Shown: piece after piece, positions 27,766-36,002 of the stretch | How positions within the stretch are numbered: the first letter of the stretch is position 1 | How the letters are laid out: the number at the start of each line of letters is the position of its first letter | Source: Flavobacteriaceae bacterium 3519-10 | Lineage (GTDB): Bacteria; Bacteroidota; Bacteroidia; Flavobacteriales; Weeksellaceae | Length of the DNA: 64,000 nucleotides | Reading direction: 5' to 3' | Assembly: GCA_000023725.1 (NCBI GenBank) | Contig: CP001673.1 | Location: 2,304,342 to 2,368,341 of the forward strand | The notes under the pieces: generated by a model | Database searches by the model: none | Told to the model about the DNA's origin: nothing | Seen by the model: the letters and a program-made list of their open reading frames with translations, nothing else | Translations under genes and position numbers: made by a program

Positions 27766-29199
27766 TTATTTCGCTTCGAAGTAAACTCTTCGGTTTGCTC
27801 TGTTTTTCCATTCCGGGCATTTTGAAGTTGGGTTACATTCTGGATATTTAAGTTCCTTTTCACCTCTTCCAACTGACTGAAGCTTAGCAGATTCAACACC
27901 GTTTTGAATTAAATAATTTTTAACAGTATTTGCTCTTCTTTCAGAAAGCCCTTGGTTATAAGCCTCCGAGCCGCTTGCGTCTGTACCTCCGATTACACTA
28001 TAGTTACCATTAGATGTATTAATATAGTTTACAGCATTGTTAAGAATCGGAGTGTTAGATGGAAGGATTCTGTCTGAATCGAAATCGAACTCAATACCTT
28101 CCAGTGTTCTCGTGTTATCTGTAACCGTAGTTCCTGTAGGGCAACCGTTGTTTTCAACAGGTCCCGGAACAGTTACACATTTGTCATAAAGATCGATTAC
28201 TCCATCAAGGTCTGTATCCAATGCTACACCTGCACCGTCAACTCTTGCACCGGCTGGTGTATCAAGCTGTCTGTCCCAATCGTCACAAACTCCGTCGTTA
28301 TCTGCATCACCTTTTTTACAAACTTCTACATCCTGGTTTTTATCAGCCAAAACATCAAGTTTGTAATAGATTTCCTGCAAAGGATCATGCCACATCAGGT
28401 GAGATTCGTGTTTACCAAGTTTCAGGGAAAGACCTAAAGTAGCATTCATGAAGTTATCAGAAACCTGCTCTTCTCTGGCATTGTATTGTCCCGCGCCGCC
28501 ATCAAATGAATCGTCAGTGGTTACTACATACATCAATCTACCTTCAAGATCTATACGTCTGTTAACTTTATACTTTAATCCTGCACCAGCCTGGCCAAAT
28601 AAAGACCATTTATCTAATGAAGGCTTAACTTCTGTTACCAATCTTTGTCCTGCTGCATCTTCAACATAAGCTCTGTAGCCAATTGAACCGATACCTGCAT
28701 AACCGTGAAGTGCCCATCTGTATGGCGATTTGTTGTCAACACGTCTCAAAAGGTTAGAGAAATTTAGATCTCCCAAAACTGAAACAGCATCATACTGGGT
28801 TCTTGCACCAACATCCTGATAACCAGTGCCTGACGCATCATCAGTTTTGGTGTTAAACCATCCCTGTCTCGTTTCACCACGATCGTACTGAAGTTTCAGA
28901 CCAAAAGCATGGGTGATGGCTTTATCAACACTCAGATAAGCTGAGTATCCAAAAAGGTTCTTTCCGTTACCGTTGTTGATAGACGATAAATCTGCGCCAT
29001 AGAGCATTGGTACACCTGCTCCTACAGAGATTGCCCAATCATTAAATCTCTTGGAATCCTGCGTGAACGGAGCTACATTGGCCGAGCCTGAGCTGTACGT
29101 GTTAGGGTATCCATCTGTTGATACCGCGATAGAATCCTGTGCGAACATGCTTGCCGGCAACGCTATAGCCAATGCAAGACTTGCTAGAGTTAGTTTCAT
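27766..29199 (-). CDS. OmpA family outer-membrane protein with TSP type 3 repeats
   Basis: A 477-residue protein: signal peptide (1-21, ending MFAQ), an eight-strand-type beta-barrel (about 45-270), thrombospondin type 3 calcium-binding repeats (about 292-345; DADNDGVCDDWD, DTDLDGVIDLYDKC), and a C-terminal OmpA-like peptidoglycan-binding domain (about 365-477) with GGTDASGSEAYNQGLSERRA and SVGRGEKEL. It tethers the outer membrane to the cell wall. A close paralogue lacking the last domain is directly upstream on the same strand. Confidence 0.92.
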   Translation of the reverse strand: MKLTLASLALAIALPASMFAQDSIAVSTDGYPNTYSSGSANVAPFTQDSKRFNDWAISVGAGVPMLYGADLSSINNGNGKNLFGYSAYLSVDKAITHAFGLKLQYDRGETRQGWFNTKTDDASGTGYQDVGARTQYDAVSVLGDLNFSNLLRRVDNKSPYRWALHGYAGIGSIGYRAYVEDAAGQRLVTEVKPSLDKWSLFGQAGAGLKYKVNRRIDLEGRLMYVVTTDDSFDGGAGQYNAREEQVSDNFMNATLGLSLKLGKHESHLMWHDPLQEIYYKLDVLADKNQDVEVCKKGDADNDGVCDDWDRQLDTPAGARVDGAGVALDTDLDGVIDLYDKCVTVPGPVENNGCPTGTTVTDNTRTLEGIEFDFDSDRILPSNTPILNNAVNYINTSNGNYSVIGGTDASGSEAYNQGLSERRANTVKNYLIQNGVESAKLQSVGRGEKELKYPECNPTSKCPEWKNRANRRVYFEAK

Positions 29200-29236
29200 A
29201 ATTTATTTATTTATAGTTAATATTTTAATTTTTATT

Positions 29237-30349
29237 TTAAGGATTAGACGAGCTTCGTGTGCCTGCCGGACATCCATTGTTGTCTGCGGCTCCCGGTACT
29301 GTCACGCATTGGTCGTAAAGATCAATTACGCCATCTAAATCCATATCTAATGCTACACCCGCGCCATCTACTCGTGCTCCTGTCGGAGTATCGAGTTGTC
29401 TGTCCCAATCGTCGCAAACAGCATCGTTATCATTATCACCTTTCACGCAGACAACCAGGTCATCAGGCGCATTCTCGAGCAATTCGGTACGGTAATACAC
29501 TTCCTGCAGAGGATCGTGCCATGCTAAATGAGAATCGTGTTTTCCCAGTTTAAATGATAATCCCAGATTTACAGTCAGCATATCATCGCTGTATCCAGGG
29601 TTGATCAAATTATAATTAATGGATGGCCTGCCGGTATCTCTTAAATCGCCACCGCCATCGAATTCTTCATCACCACTCATGATGTACATGGTCCTTAACT
29701 CAACGTCGATCAGCTTTGATGCATTATATTTAAGTCCTAAGCCGGTTTGAAAGAAAAATGACGCAAAACTTAATTTCTGATCTACTGCAATCGGAAAAGT
29801 ATTGGGTGCATATCTTGAAAGATTATTGTCTAGCAGCAGAGTTTCATATCCCTGTGCTCCTAAACCCGCATAACCGTGCAGCGCCCAGCGGAACGGCGAA
29901 TGATTATCTGTTCTTCTGAGTAAATTAGAAAAATTGATATCACCCAGAACTGAAATCTGCTGATATTCTGTAGTAGCCTCGGCTACACCTGCTGCTACGC
30001 CGGCGGCTCCGGGCAACTGGCCACGCTGGCGAGATTCCCCCATTTGGTATTGTAAACTTAAACCGAATGTGTGAGAGATCTGCTTGTCGATACTTGCATA
30101 TGCATTCCAACCCCAATTAATTTCATCTCCATAAAAGGAGGTTAAGTCGGATTTTAACATTAATGCTGTTCCTCCACCAACGGAGATTGACCAGTCATTA
30201 AACCTTCTTGCGGAATTGTCGAAGTTTGAAACATCTGCTGAACCGCTTGAGTAAGTGTTCGGGTAATCTGTAGACCCTGTTACCACAGGCGCGTCTTGCG
30301 CAAAGGAGGCAACGGGCAGAATCAAAGCGAAAAGTAAACCTAATTTCAT
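29237..30349 (-). CDS. OmpA-like outer-membrane barrel with TSP3 repeats, lacking the peptidoglycan-binding domain
   Basis: A 370-residue paralogue of the downstream OmpA protein. Signal peptide (1-18, ASFAQ), barrel, and TSP3 repeats (DNDNDAVCDDWDRQ, DMDLDGVIDLYDQC) align along the whole length, but it stops at TRSSSNP where the paralogue runs on into its OmpA domain. The spacer to the next gene is only 37 nt, so no decayed domain remains. Its start overlaps the folK stop by 4 nt. It may be a barrel specialised for surface function or a subunit that pairs with the full-length form. Confidence 0.85.
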   Translation of the reverse strand: MKLGLLFALILPVASFAQDAPVVTGSTDYPNTYSSGSADVSNFDNSARRFNDWSISVGGGTALMLKSDLTSFYGDEINWGWNAYASIDKQISHTFGLSLQYQMGESRQRGQLPGAAGVAAGVAEATTEYQQISVLGDINFSNLLRRTDNHSPFRWALHGYAGLGAQGYETLLLDNNLSRYAPNTFPIAVDQKLSFASFFFQTGLGLKYNASKLIDVELRTMYIMSGDEEFDGGGDLRDTGRPSINYNLINPGYSDDMLTVNLGLSFKLGKHDSHLAWHDPLQEVYYRTELLENAPDDLVVCVKGDNDNDAVCDDWDRQLDTPTGARVDGAGVALDMDLDGVIDLYDQCVTVPGAADNNGCPAGTRSSSNP

Positions 30350-30783
30350 ATTTGTGTTTTTAATGTGTTGCTTAAATCCGACAGCAGCTCGCGGGAGAAT
30401 TTCCTTTCATACAAATGTTTTTGATGAGGAATCTGCAGACGTGCAGATAAAAATTTTATATCTCCGTACAGCACCACATCTATATCAATTATCCGGTCCT
30501 CATACTTCTTTGTTATCAATGAATCTTCTGCTCTACCCATTTCTACTTCAATCTTTTTGATGCGATTGAGAAGCGAAATTGGGGATAGACCCGTTTTTAT
30601 ACGTAATGCAATATTACAAAAATTATTATTAGTCACAAATTCAACCGGTTCGGTGTGCATAGGTGTGCTTTGCGCTTCCACAACTCCCACTTCACGTCCA
30701 ATTCTGGTTACCGCTTCTGCAATATTAAGTTCAGGTGAACCAATATTGCTTCCTAGTAACAAAGTGACGTTGTGTTGCGACAT
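30346..30783 (-). CDS. folK: 2-amino-4-hydroxy-6-hydroxymethyldihydropteridine diphosphokinase
   Basis: A 145-residue HPPK: LLLGSNIGSPELNI at the N-terminus, STPMHTEPV, NNNFCNIALRI, IEVEMGR, then the metal- and substrate-binding DIDVVLYGD and IPHQKHLYER. It transfers pyrophosphate from ATP to the pterin in folate synthesis. It overlaps the next gene, an outer-membrane barrel, by 4 nt, and is divergent from sppA. Another folate enzyme, folA, is at 42427. Confidence 0.93.
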   Translation of the reverse strand: MSQHNVTLLLGSNIGSPELNIAEAVTRIGREVGVVEAQSTPMHTEPVEFVTNNNFCNIALRIKTGLSPISLLNRIKKIEVEMGRAEDSLITKKYEDRIIDIDVVLYGDIKFLSARLQIPHQKHLYERKFSRELLSDLSNTLKTQI

Positions 30784-30809
30784 ATCTAATAAATTATACT
30801 CTAAAAATT

Positions 30810-32564
30810 ATGAAAGGTTTCCTAAAAAATGTGTTAGCGAATCTGGTTGCAATTTTATTATTAGGAGGGTTCTTTATTATGTTCGTAATACTGATGGTTG
30901 CTTATAGCGCTATCACCGACAGCAATAAATCTGCCATACCCAACAATTCTGTGCTTACACTGGACTTTAAAACAAATATTATCGATAGTCCTCTGGAAGA
31001 CAGCGACAAAATTTTCGACTTCGCAGAAAAACAAAATAACATTATGGTCTATGACATGGTAGAAGCGATACAAAAAGCTGAAACTGATGACAAGATTAAA
31101 GGCATAAGTATCGAAACCGACGGCCTCTCAGCAGGCATGACCCAAATTGATAACATACGCACAGCGCTGCAGAACTTCCGCAAAAGCGGCAAATTTGTTT
31201 ATGCATACGGAAATACGGTTTCTCAGTCTGCATATTATCTTGGTTCGGTGGCAGACCGTTACTATCTGAATCCGGCAGGAGGAATTGACCTGAAAGGTCT
31301 TTCTACTGAGGTGCTTTACCTTAAAAGTTTTGCCGAAAAATTTGGGATTGGCATTGAAGTCATCCGTCACGGGAAATATAAATCCGCTGTAGAACCCTTT
31401 CTGCGCGATGATATGTCGCCCGAAAACAAGGAACAGTTATCTACGCTGCTGACCGATCTATGGATGCCCACCGCCCGGAATATAGCTTCATCCCGCAAAA
31501 TGGATACCGCCCAGTTCCGCACTGCGGTCGACAGTCTTTACGGAGCAATTCCGGACCTGAGCCTTAGCCACAAATTAGCAGATAAGCTGATTCAGAAATC
31601 GGAATACGATAATCTGCTTAAAACTAAACTGAACTTAAAAGAAAAAGACAAGCTGAATAATATCTCCTTCAACAAATACATCGGTTCGTACAAGGAAGAT
31701 AATATTAAAAAAGATAATCAGATTGCTGTGTTATACGCGTCGGGTGCTATTTACAGTGGTGAAGGCATCGACGGGATTTATTCTGAGGACCTAATTAAAG
31801 AAATAAAAAAACTCACCAAAAACGAAAAAGTAAAAGGTGTTGTCTTACGCATCAACTCGCCGGGCGGCAGTGCGAATGCTTCTGATGAAATTCTGTTTGA
31901 ACTGCAGCAGTTAAAAGCAAAGAAACCGCTGATTGTTTCGTTCGGAGATTACGCGGCTTCTGGTGGCTACTACATTGCGATGGCGGCCGATAGGATTTAC
32001 GCGGAGCCAAATACACTTACTGGCTCAATCGGCGTGTTCGGTGTATTCCCATACTTCAAGGAGATAGCGAACAAAAACGGACTTAGCGCGCACTCGGTAA
32101 ACACTAATGCCAACTCCAACATGTTTTCTACAATTAATGGTATCACGCCGGGCGGCGCTGCTGTGATGCAGAAAAGCGTGGAGATGACGTACAAAAGGTT
32201 TGTTCATTTCGTTACGCAAAACCGAAACAGATCTTTTGCGCAGATCGACGAAATTGGTGGCGGAAGGGTTTGGAGCGGAATCCGGGCAAAACAGATCGGT
32301 CTGGTGGATGAAATCGGCAACTTGAACGACGCGGTGAAATTCGCTGCTCAACAGGCAAAACTGAAGGATTACAATGTGGCTTCATACCCGAAAAAAGTGA
32401 GTCAGTTCGAGCAACTGTTTAAGGACATGGATCAGGAACAGCTAACAACTAAATTATTGAAGAGTAAATTAGGACAGGAAAAATTCATGATTTACGAACA
32501 GTTTACAAACCCTAAATTTCAGGGCGGCGTGATGATGGAGATGCCGTTTAAAATTAATCTGTAA
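30810..32564 (+). CDS. sppA: signal peptide peptidase SppA, 67K type
   Basis: A 584-residue membrane-anchored serine protease with two crotonase-like halves. One N-terminal membrane helix (about 8-35). The catalytic Lys fits the K in RHGKYKSAVEPF (about residue 195) and the nucleophile Ser fits GDYAASGGYYIAMAAD (about 390), the Ser-Lys dyad of SppA. It degrades cleaved signal peptides at the inner membrane. The long form matches E. coli SppA in length. Confidence 0.93.
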   Translation: MKGFLKNVLANLVAILLLGGFFIMFVILMVAYSAITDSNKSAIPNNSVLTLDFKTNIIDSPLEDSDKIFDFAEKQNNIMVYDMVEAIQKAETDDKIKGISIETDGLSAGMTQIDNIRTALQNFRKSGKFVYAYGNTVSQSAYYLGSVADRYYLNPAGGIDLKGLSTEVLYLKSFAEKFGIGIEVIRHGKYKSAVEPFLRDDMSPENKEQLSTLLTDLWMPTARNIASSRKMDTAQFRTAVDSLYGAIPDLSLSHKLADKLIQKSEYDNLLKTKLNLKEKDKLNNISFNKYIGSYKEDNIKKDNQIAVLYASGAIYSGEGIDGIYSEDLIKEIKKLTKNEKVKGVVLRINSPGGSANASDEILFELQQLKAKKPLIVSFGDYAASGGYYIAMAADRIYAEPNTLTGSIGVFGVFPYFKEIANKNGLSAHSVNTNANSNMFSTINGITPGGAAVMQKSVEMTYKRFVHFVTQNRNRSFAQIDEIGGGRVWSGIRAKQIGLVDEIGNLNDAVKFAAQQAKLKDYNVASYPKKVSQFEQLFKDMDQEQLTTKLLKSKLGQEKFMIYEQFTNPKFQGGVMMEMPFKINL

Positions 32565-32582
32565 AGAAAAATGCCCATAAAA

Positions 32583-32615
32583 AAATCCCGGACTGAAAAT
32601 TTCAGTCCGGGATTT
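32583..32615. terminator. bidirectional terminator between sppA and glsB
   Basis: A perfect 16-bp stem (32583-32598 with 32600-32615, core AAATCCCGGACTGAAA) is flanked by A-rich and T-rich runs, serving both convergent genes. Confidence 0.9.
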
Positions 32616-32633
32616 TATTTTATTTATTATAAG

Positions 32634-32891
32634 TTACGCTCTTCCTCTCGTAGCCATGCCGTAAATCCAGAGGACAAGCAAAGCACCTAGAACTGCAAGA
32701 AACATACTTTTAATGTCGAAGTCGTTTACTGTACCCCATCCTAGCATTGTACCGATCCATCCACCAACGAACGCACCTACGATACCCAGAATGATTGTTA
32801 GCACCCAACCCATACCCTGATTTCCTGGCATAAGGAATTTAGCGATTGCACCTGCGATAAGACCAAAAATGATCCAAGTTAAAATACCCAT
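32634..32891 (-). CDS. GlsB/YeaQ/YmgE family stress-response membrane protein
   Basis: An 85-residue hydrophobic protein with three membrane helices rich in Gly: GILTWIIFGLIAGAIAKFLMPG, MGWVLTIILGIVGAFVGG, and a last helix. This is the transglycosylase-associated/GlsB family of small inner-membrane proteins, often induced by stress. It is monocistronic between a terminator and ftsY. Confidence 0.88.
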   Translation of the reverse strand: MGILTWIIFGLIAGAIAKFLMPGNQGMGWVLTIILGIVGAFVGGWIGTMLGWGTVNDFDIKSMFLAVLGALLVLWIYGMATRGRA

Positions 32892-32957
32892 AGTTTTAAA
32901 ATTTTAATGTTAATAAAAGGTTTATTTTTTCTAGTTTATCAAGCAGATGAAGAGTTA

Positions 32958-33914
32958 CTAAATCCGCTTTCTAAAAAAAGAGTCAACAAATTCTGTTCCA
33001 TTAAATAACTGAAGGTCGTTTATTTTTTCGCCGACGCCGATATATTTCACCGGAATCTGAAACTGATCCGAGATCCCAATAACGACGCCGCCTTTTGCAG
33101 TGCCGTCTAACTTCGTGATCGCCAGTGCATTTACATCCGTCGCCGTAGTAAAATGTTTTGCCTGCTCAAAAGCATTTTGACCTGTAGAGCCATCGAGCAC
33201 TAAAAGTATCTCATGAGGCGCATCGGGAATCACTTTCTGCATTACCCTTTTTATTTTGGTAAGCTCATTCATTAAATTTACCTTATTGTGCAATCTTCCG
33301 GCGGTATCAATAATCACCACATCAGCATTATTTGCCACGCCACTTTGCACGGTATCGAAGGCTACAGATGCGGGATCCGAACCCATTTGCTGCTTCACAA
33401 TCGGTACGCCTACCCTTTCACTCCAGATCACAAGCTGCTCCACAGCTGCCGCGCGAAATGTATCCGCTGCACCTAAAACCACACTTTTACCTTCGGATTT
33501 AAACTGGTTAGCGAGCTTACCGATCGTGGTAGTTTTGCCAACGCCGTTTACACCTACTACCATTATTACGTAGGGTTTCTTAGTCTCGTCGATATTTCCG
33601 GTGGAAGCATGTGGATTTTCAAGAAGAAGGCCGGAAATCTCTTCGCGTAAGATCCTGTCGAGTTCGTCGGTACCCACAAATTTGTCTCTGGCGACGCGGT
33701 CTTCAATTCTCTGGATTATTTTGATGGTTGTGGCCGCGCCAACATCAGAGGCAATAAGCACCTCTTCGAGATCATCAAGAACCTCTTCATCAACCTTTGA
33801 TTTACCTACAACCGCTTTTGAAATTTTCTCGAAAAAACCCTGACTCGATTTTTCCAGGCCTTTGTCTAAAGTTTCCTTTTCTTCCTTTTTAAAGATATTT
33901 TTTATCCAGCTCAT
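32958..33914 (-). CDS. ftsY: signal recognition particle receptor FtsY
   Basis: A 318-residue SRP GTPase with a short acidic/basic N-part and the NG domain: P-loop GVNGVGKTTTIGKLA, DTFRAAAVEQL, DTAGRLHNK, LVLDGSTGQNAFEQAK, and ITKLDGTAKGG. It docks ribosome-SRP complexes at the inner membrane. It lies downstream of the rpmB-rpmG-DUF4295 genes but has its own -7 element. Confidence 0.96.
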   Translation of the reverse strand: MSWIKNIFKKEEKETLDKGLEKSSQGFFEKISKAVVGKSKVDEEVLDDLEEVLIASDVGAATTIKIIQRIEDRVARDKFVGTDELDRILREEISGLLLENPHASTGNIDETKKPYVIMVVGVNGVGKTTTIGKLANQFKSEGKSVVLGAADTFRAAAVEQLVIWSERVGVPIVKQQMGSDPASVAFDTVQSGVANNADVVIIDTAGRLHNKVNLMNELTKIKRVMQKVIPDAPHEILLVLDGSTGQNAFEQAKHFTTATDVNALAITKLDGTAKGGVVIGISDQFQIPVKYIGVGEKINDLQLFNGTEFVDSFFRKRI

Positions 33915-33955
33915 CTTTCAGTCTCAGTTTTTTTCGAATTTTATTTATATGGCAG

Positions 33956-33963
33956 CAAATATA
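33956..33963 (-). promoter_or_regulatory. ftsY promoter -7 element
   Basis: TATATTTG on the minus strand, 41 nt before the ftsY start, fits TAnnTTTG. Confidence 0.45.
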
Positions 33964-34023
33964 ACAAAAAAAACCACCCAGAAATTTGGATAGTTTTGTA
34001 TATCATAAGCCGGAGCGGATGGA

Positions 34024-34179
34024 TTATTTTTTCAAATAAGCCTCTACTTCGTCAGCATTCATTACTTTCTCATCGAAAACGTAAGCACCTGATTTAGGAG
34101 ACTTCACCATTTTCACTACTTTAGTCATTTTCTTAGAACCTGCGCCCCCCTGAAGGGATGCTACTACTTTCTTTGCCAT
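34024..34179 (-). CDS. DUF4295 family protein, probable Bacteroidota ribosomal protein bL38
   Basis: A 51-residue basic protein, MAKKVVASLQGGAGSKKMTK..., ending EVEAYLKK. This is DUF4295, found right after rpmB and rpmG in Bacteroidota. From memory, ribosome structures of Flavobacterium identified this family as an extra large-subunit protein named bL38; I have not been able to check the citation. Spacing of 19 nt from rpmG supports one transcript. Confidence 0.85.
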   Translation of the reverse strand: MAKKVVASLQGGAGSKKMTKVVKMVKSPKSGAYVFDEKVMNADEVEAYLKK

Positions 34180-34198
34180 TTTTTATCCTTTTAAAAAA

Positions 34199-34381
34199 TT
34201 ACTTAATCTCTTTGTGAAGGGTGTATTTCTTCAGAACAGGATTGAATTTTTTAAGCTCCAATCTCTCGGTAGTGTTCTTTTTATTTTTGGTCGTAATGTA
34301 TCTAGACATTCCTGCTACACCGGTTTCTTTGTGCTCTGTGCACTCCAGAATTACCTGTACTCTGTTACCTTTTTTGGCCAT
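34199..34381 (-). CDS. rpmG: 50S ribosomal protein bL33
   Basis: A 60-residue protein: [18 protein letters not shown], then [21 protein letters not shown], the bL33 layout. The zinc-binding cysteines are reduced to a single Cys, so this is the zinc-free (C-) form. Its start overlaps the rpmB stop by one base, showing translational coupling. Confidence 0.96.
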   Translation of the reverse strand: MAKKGNRVQVILECTEHKETGVAGMSRYITTKNKKNTTERLELKKFNPVLKKYTLHKEIK

Positions 34382-34626
34382 TACTTATCTTTTTTTATAA
34401 ATCCGTTTCTTATTGCTGCTTCAATCGCTTCTTCGATACCAACTTTGTTGATGATTCTCAATCCGTGTGCTGAAACTTTTAAAGTAACCGATTTCTCTTG
34501 CTCCGGAAGGTAAAATTTCTTCTCCAATAAATTAATTTCAAAACGGCGCTTCGTTTTGTTATTAGCGTGAGAAACATTGTTTCCAACCATGGCACGCTTT
34601 CCTGTTATTTGGCAAATTCTTGACAT
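34381..34626 (-). CDS. rpmB: 50S ribosomal protein bL28
   Basis: An 81-residue basic protein starting [21 protein letters not shown], the bL28 signature. I chose ATG 34626; an upstream in-frame Met at 34668 would place the start at the promoter. It is first of rpmB-rpmG-DUF4295. Confidence 0.95.
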   Translation of the reverse strand: MSRICQITGKRAMVGNNVSHANNKTKRRFEINLLEKKFYLPEQEKSVTLKVSAHGLRIINKVGIEEAIEAAIRNGFIKKDK

Positions 34627-34665
34627 ATCTCGATGTTCTTTTTTACTACTAAATATTTGAGAGTG

Positions 34666-34697
34666 CAAAATAACGAAGAAAAATTCAGCTAGGCAAA
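34666..34697 (-). promoter_or_regulatory. rpmB operon promoter
   Basis: On the minus strand TTTG (34694-34697) is 21 nt before TATTTTG (34666-34672), a near match to the Bacteroidota promoter, about 40 nt before the rpmB start at 34626. Confidence 0.5.
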
Positions 34698-34779
34698 TAT
34701 TTATGAATTAAATATTTAGAATTTCTCTTTAGACCTAATTCGCACACCGCGCGTGCCCGCATTACGCAGCAGTTTAATC

Positions 34780-35799
34780 TTAAATTACGTTCACCTCGCG
34801 CTCCAGCTCAATTCCGAACCTTTCTTCAACAGAATCAATGATCATTGACGAAAATCCGAAGATTTCTTTACCCGTCGCTTTTCCCGTCGCGTTTACAATC
34901 ACCAGCGCCTGCAGCGGGTGCGAGGCCACATTACCGATCTGCCTGCCTTTCCAGCCGCATTGCTCAATGAGCCAGCCCGCCGGCACTTTCACCACATCTC
35001 CGTTCGGATAACCGGGCGCTAATGGAAATTTCACGTGAAGTTCCTCAAACTGCGCTAACGGAATGGTTGGATTTTTAAAGAAACTTCCGGCATTTCCAAC
35101 AACTTTCGGATCCGGGAGTTTGCTCTGCCGGATGTTGATTACAGCCATCGAAACATCCTGAACAGTTGGGTTTGTCAGATTCAGTTTTTCGAGTTCTGCC
35201 TGTATCGCGCCGTATTCTGTACGGATCTGATGGTTTTTTCGCGTAAGTTTAAAAGCGACTTCCAAAATCACATACTTTCCTTTGCCTTCTTTTTTAAAAA
35301 ACGATTCACGGTAACCGAACCGGCACTGTTGAGCGTTGAAAATTTCAACTTCCAAAGTATCCAGGTTCAGAACTTTACAGTTTCCGAAAACATCTTTAAT
35401 CTCGGTGCCGTACGCGCCGATGTTCTGCATTGGTGACGTGCCCACATTACCCGGAATCAGCGACAGATTCTCCAGTCCGCCGTAATTTTTGCTCAGACAG
35501 AACTGCACGAATTCATGCCAGTTCTCGCCGGCTTTGGCGGTTACAAAAACTTCATTTTCACTTGTGCTTTCCTCCGAAATACCTTTTAAATTAAGCTGAA
35601 TCACCATGCCGTCAAAATCCTGAGTGAACAGAATATTGCTGCCGCCACCAAGAAATAATGTAGTTAGGGAATGGTTTTTAGCGTAATTCAGTGCTTCGGT
35701 TAAATCTCCGACAGAAGAAACCTCCACAAAACACCGCGCGGTAACGTCCACACCAAAAGTGTTGTGGTTTTTTAATGAAAAATTTTGATGAATTTTCAT
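34780..35799 (-). CDS. murB: UDP-N-acetylenolpyruvoylglucosamine reductase
   Basis: A 339-residue FAD enzyme: HNTFGVDVTARCFVEV at the N-terminus, FLGGGSNILF for the flavin phosphate, IPGNVGTSPMQNIGAYG, FGYRESFFK, and the catalytic Ser region VGNAGSFFKNP. It makes UDP-MurNAc for peptidoglycan. The length fits the type I MurB. It stands alone downstream of a terminator for the next minus-strand gene. Confidence 0.95.
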   Translation of the reverse strand: MKIHQNFSLKNHNTFGVDVTARCFVEVSSVGDLTEALNYAKNHSLTTLFLGGGSNILFTQDFDGMVIQLNLKGISEESTSENEVFVTAKAGENWHEFVQFCLSKNYGGLENLSLIPGNVGTSPMQNIGAYGTEIKDVFGNCKVLNLDTLEVEIFNAQQCRFGYRESFFKKEGKGKYVILEVAFKLTRKNHQIRTEYGAIQAELEKLNLTNPTVQDVSMAVINIRQSKLPDPKVVGNAGSFFKNPTIPLAQFEELHVKFPLAPGYPNGDVVKVPAGWLIEQCGWKGRQIGNVASHPLQALVIVNATGKATGKEIFGFSSMIIDSVEERFGIELEREVNVI

Positions 35800-35811
35800 C
35801 TGATGGAAGAG

Positions 35812-35854
35812 TTTAAAAAAAACTTTGTCAAAGCTGATTTATACTTTGACAAAG
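35812..35854 (-). terminator. terminator hairpin upstream of murB
   Basis: CTTTGTCAAAG (35823-35833) and CTTTGACAAAG (35844-35854) are exact complements; on the minus strand the stem is followed by eight T. It would stop transcription from the aminotransferase gene before murB. Confidence 0.7.
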
Positions 35855-35894
35855 CGAATGTTTTATTAATTATAACAGAACTGCCTTACAATAG

Positions 35895-35985
35895 ATATCC
35901 CCGCGCCCCGGCTTGAGTGGAAATCCTTTCTGCAAGGAGGAACGACGCGCAGAAAGATTGGGAACGGAAGACGGAAAAAGGCGCC
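35895..35985. repeat. dispersed intergenic repeat, copy C
   Basis: GCCCCGGCTTGAGTGGAAATCC followed by an imperfect palindrome (CTTTCTGC...GCGCAGAAAG). In the opposite sense it matches the other copies near 37.3 and 62.7 kb over the block containing GGATT/CCGG and the downstream ATCC. The copies are degenerate but share end blocks and a hairpin-forming middle. Confidence 0.5.
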
Positions 35986-36002
35986 AAAAAAATAATTACT
36001 TT

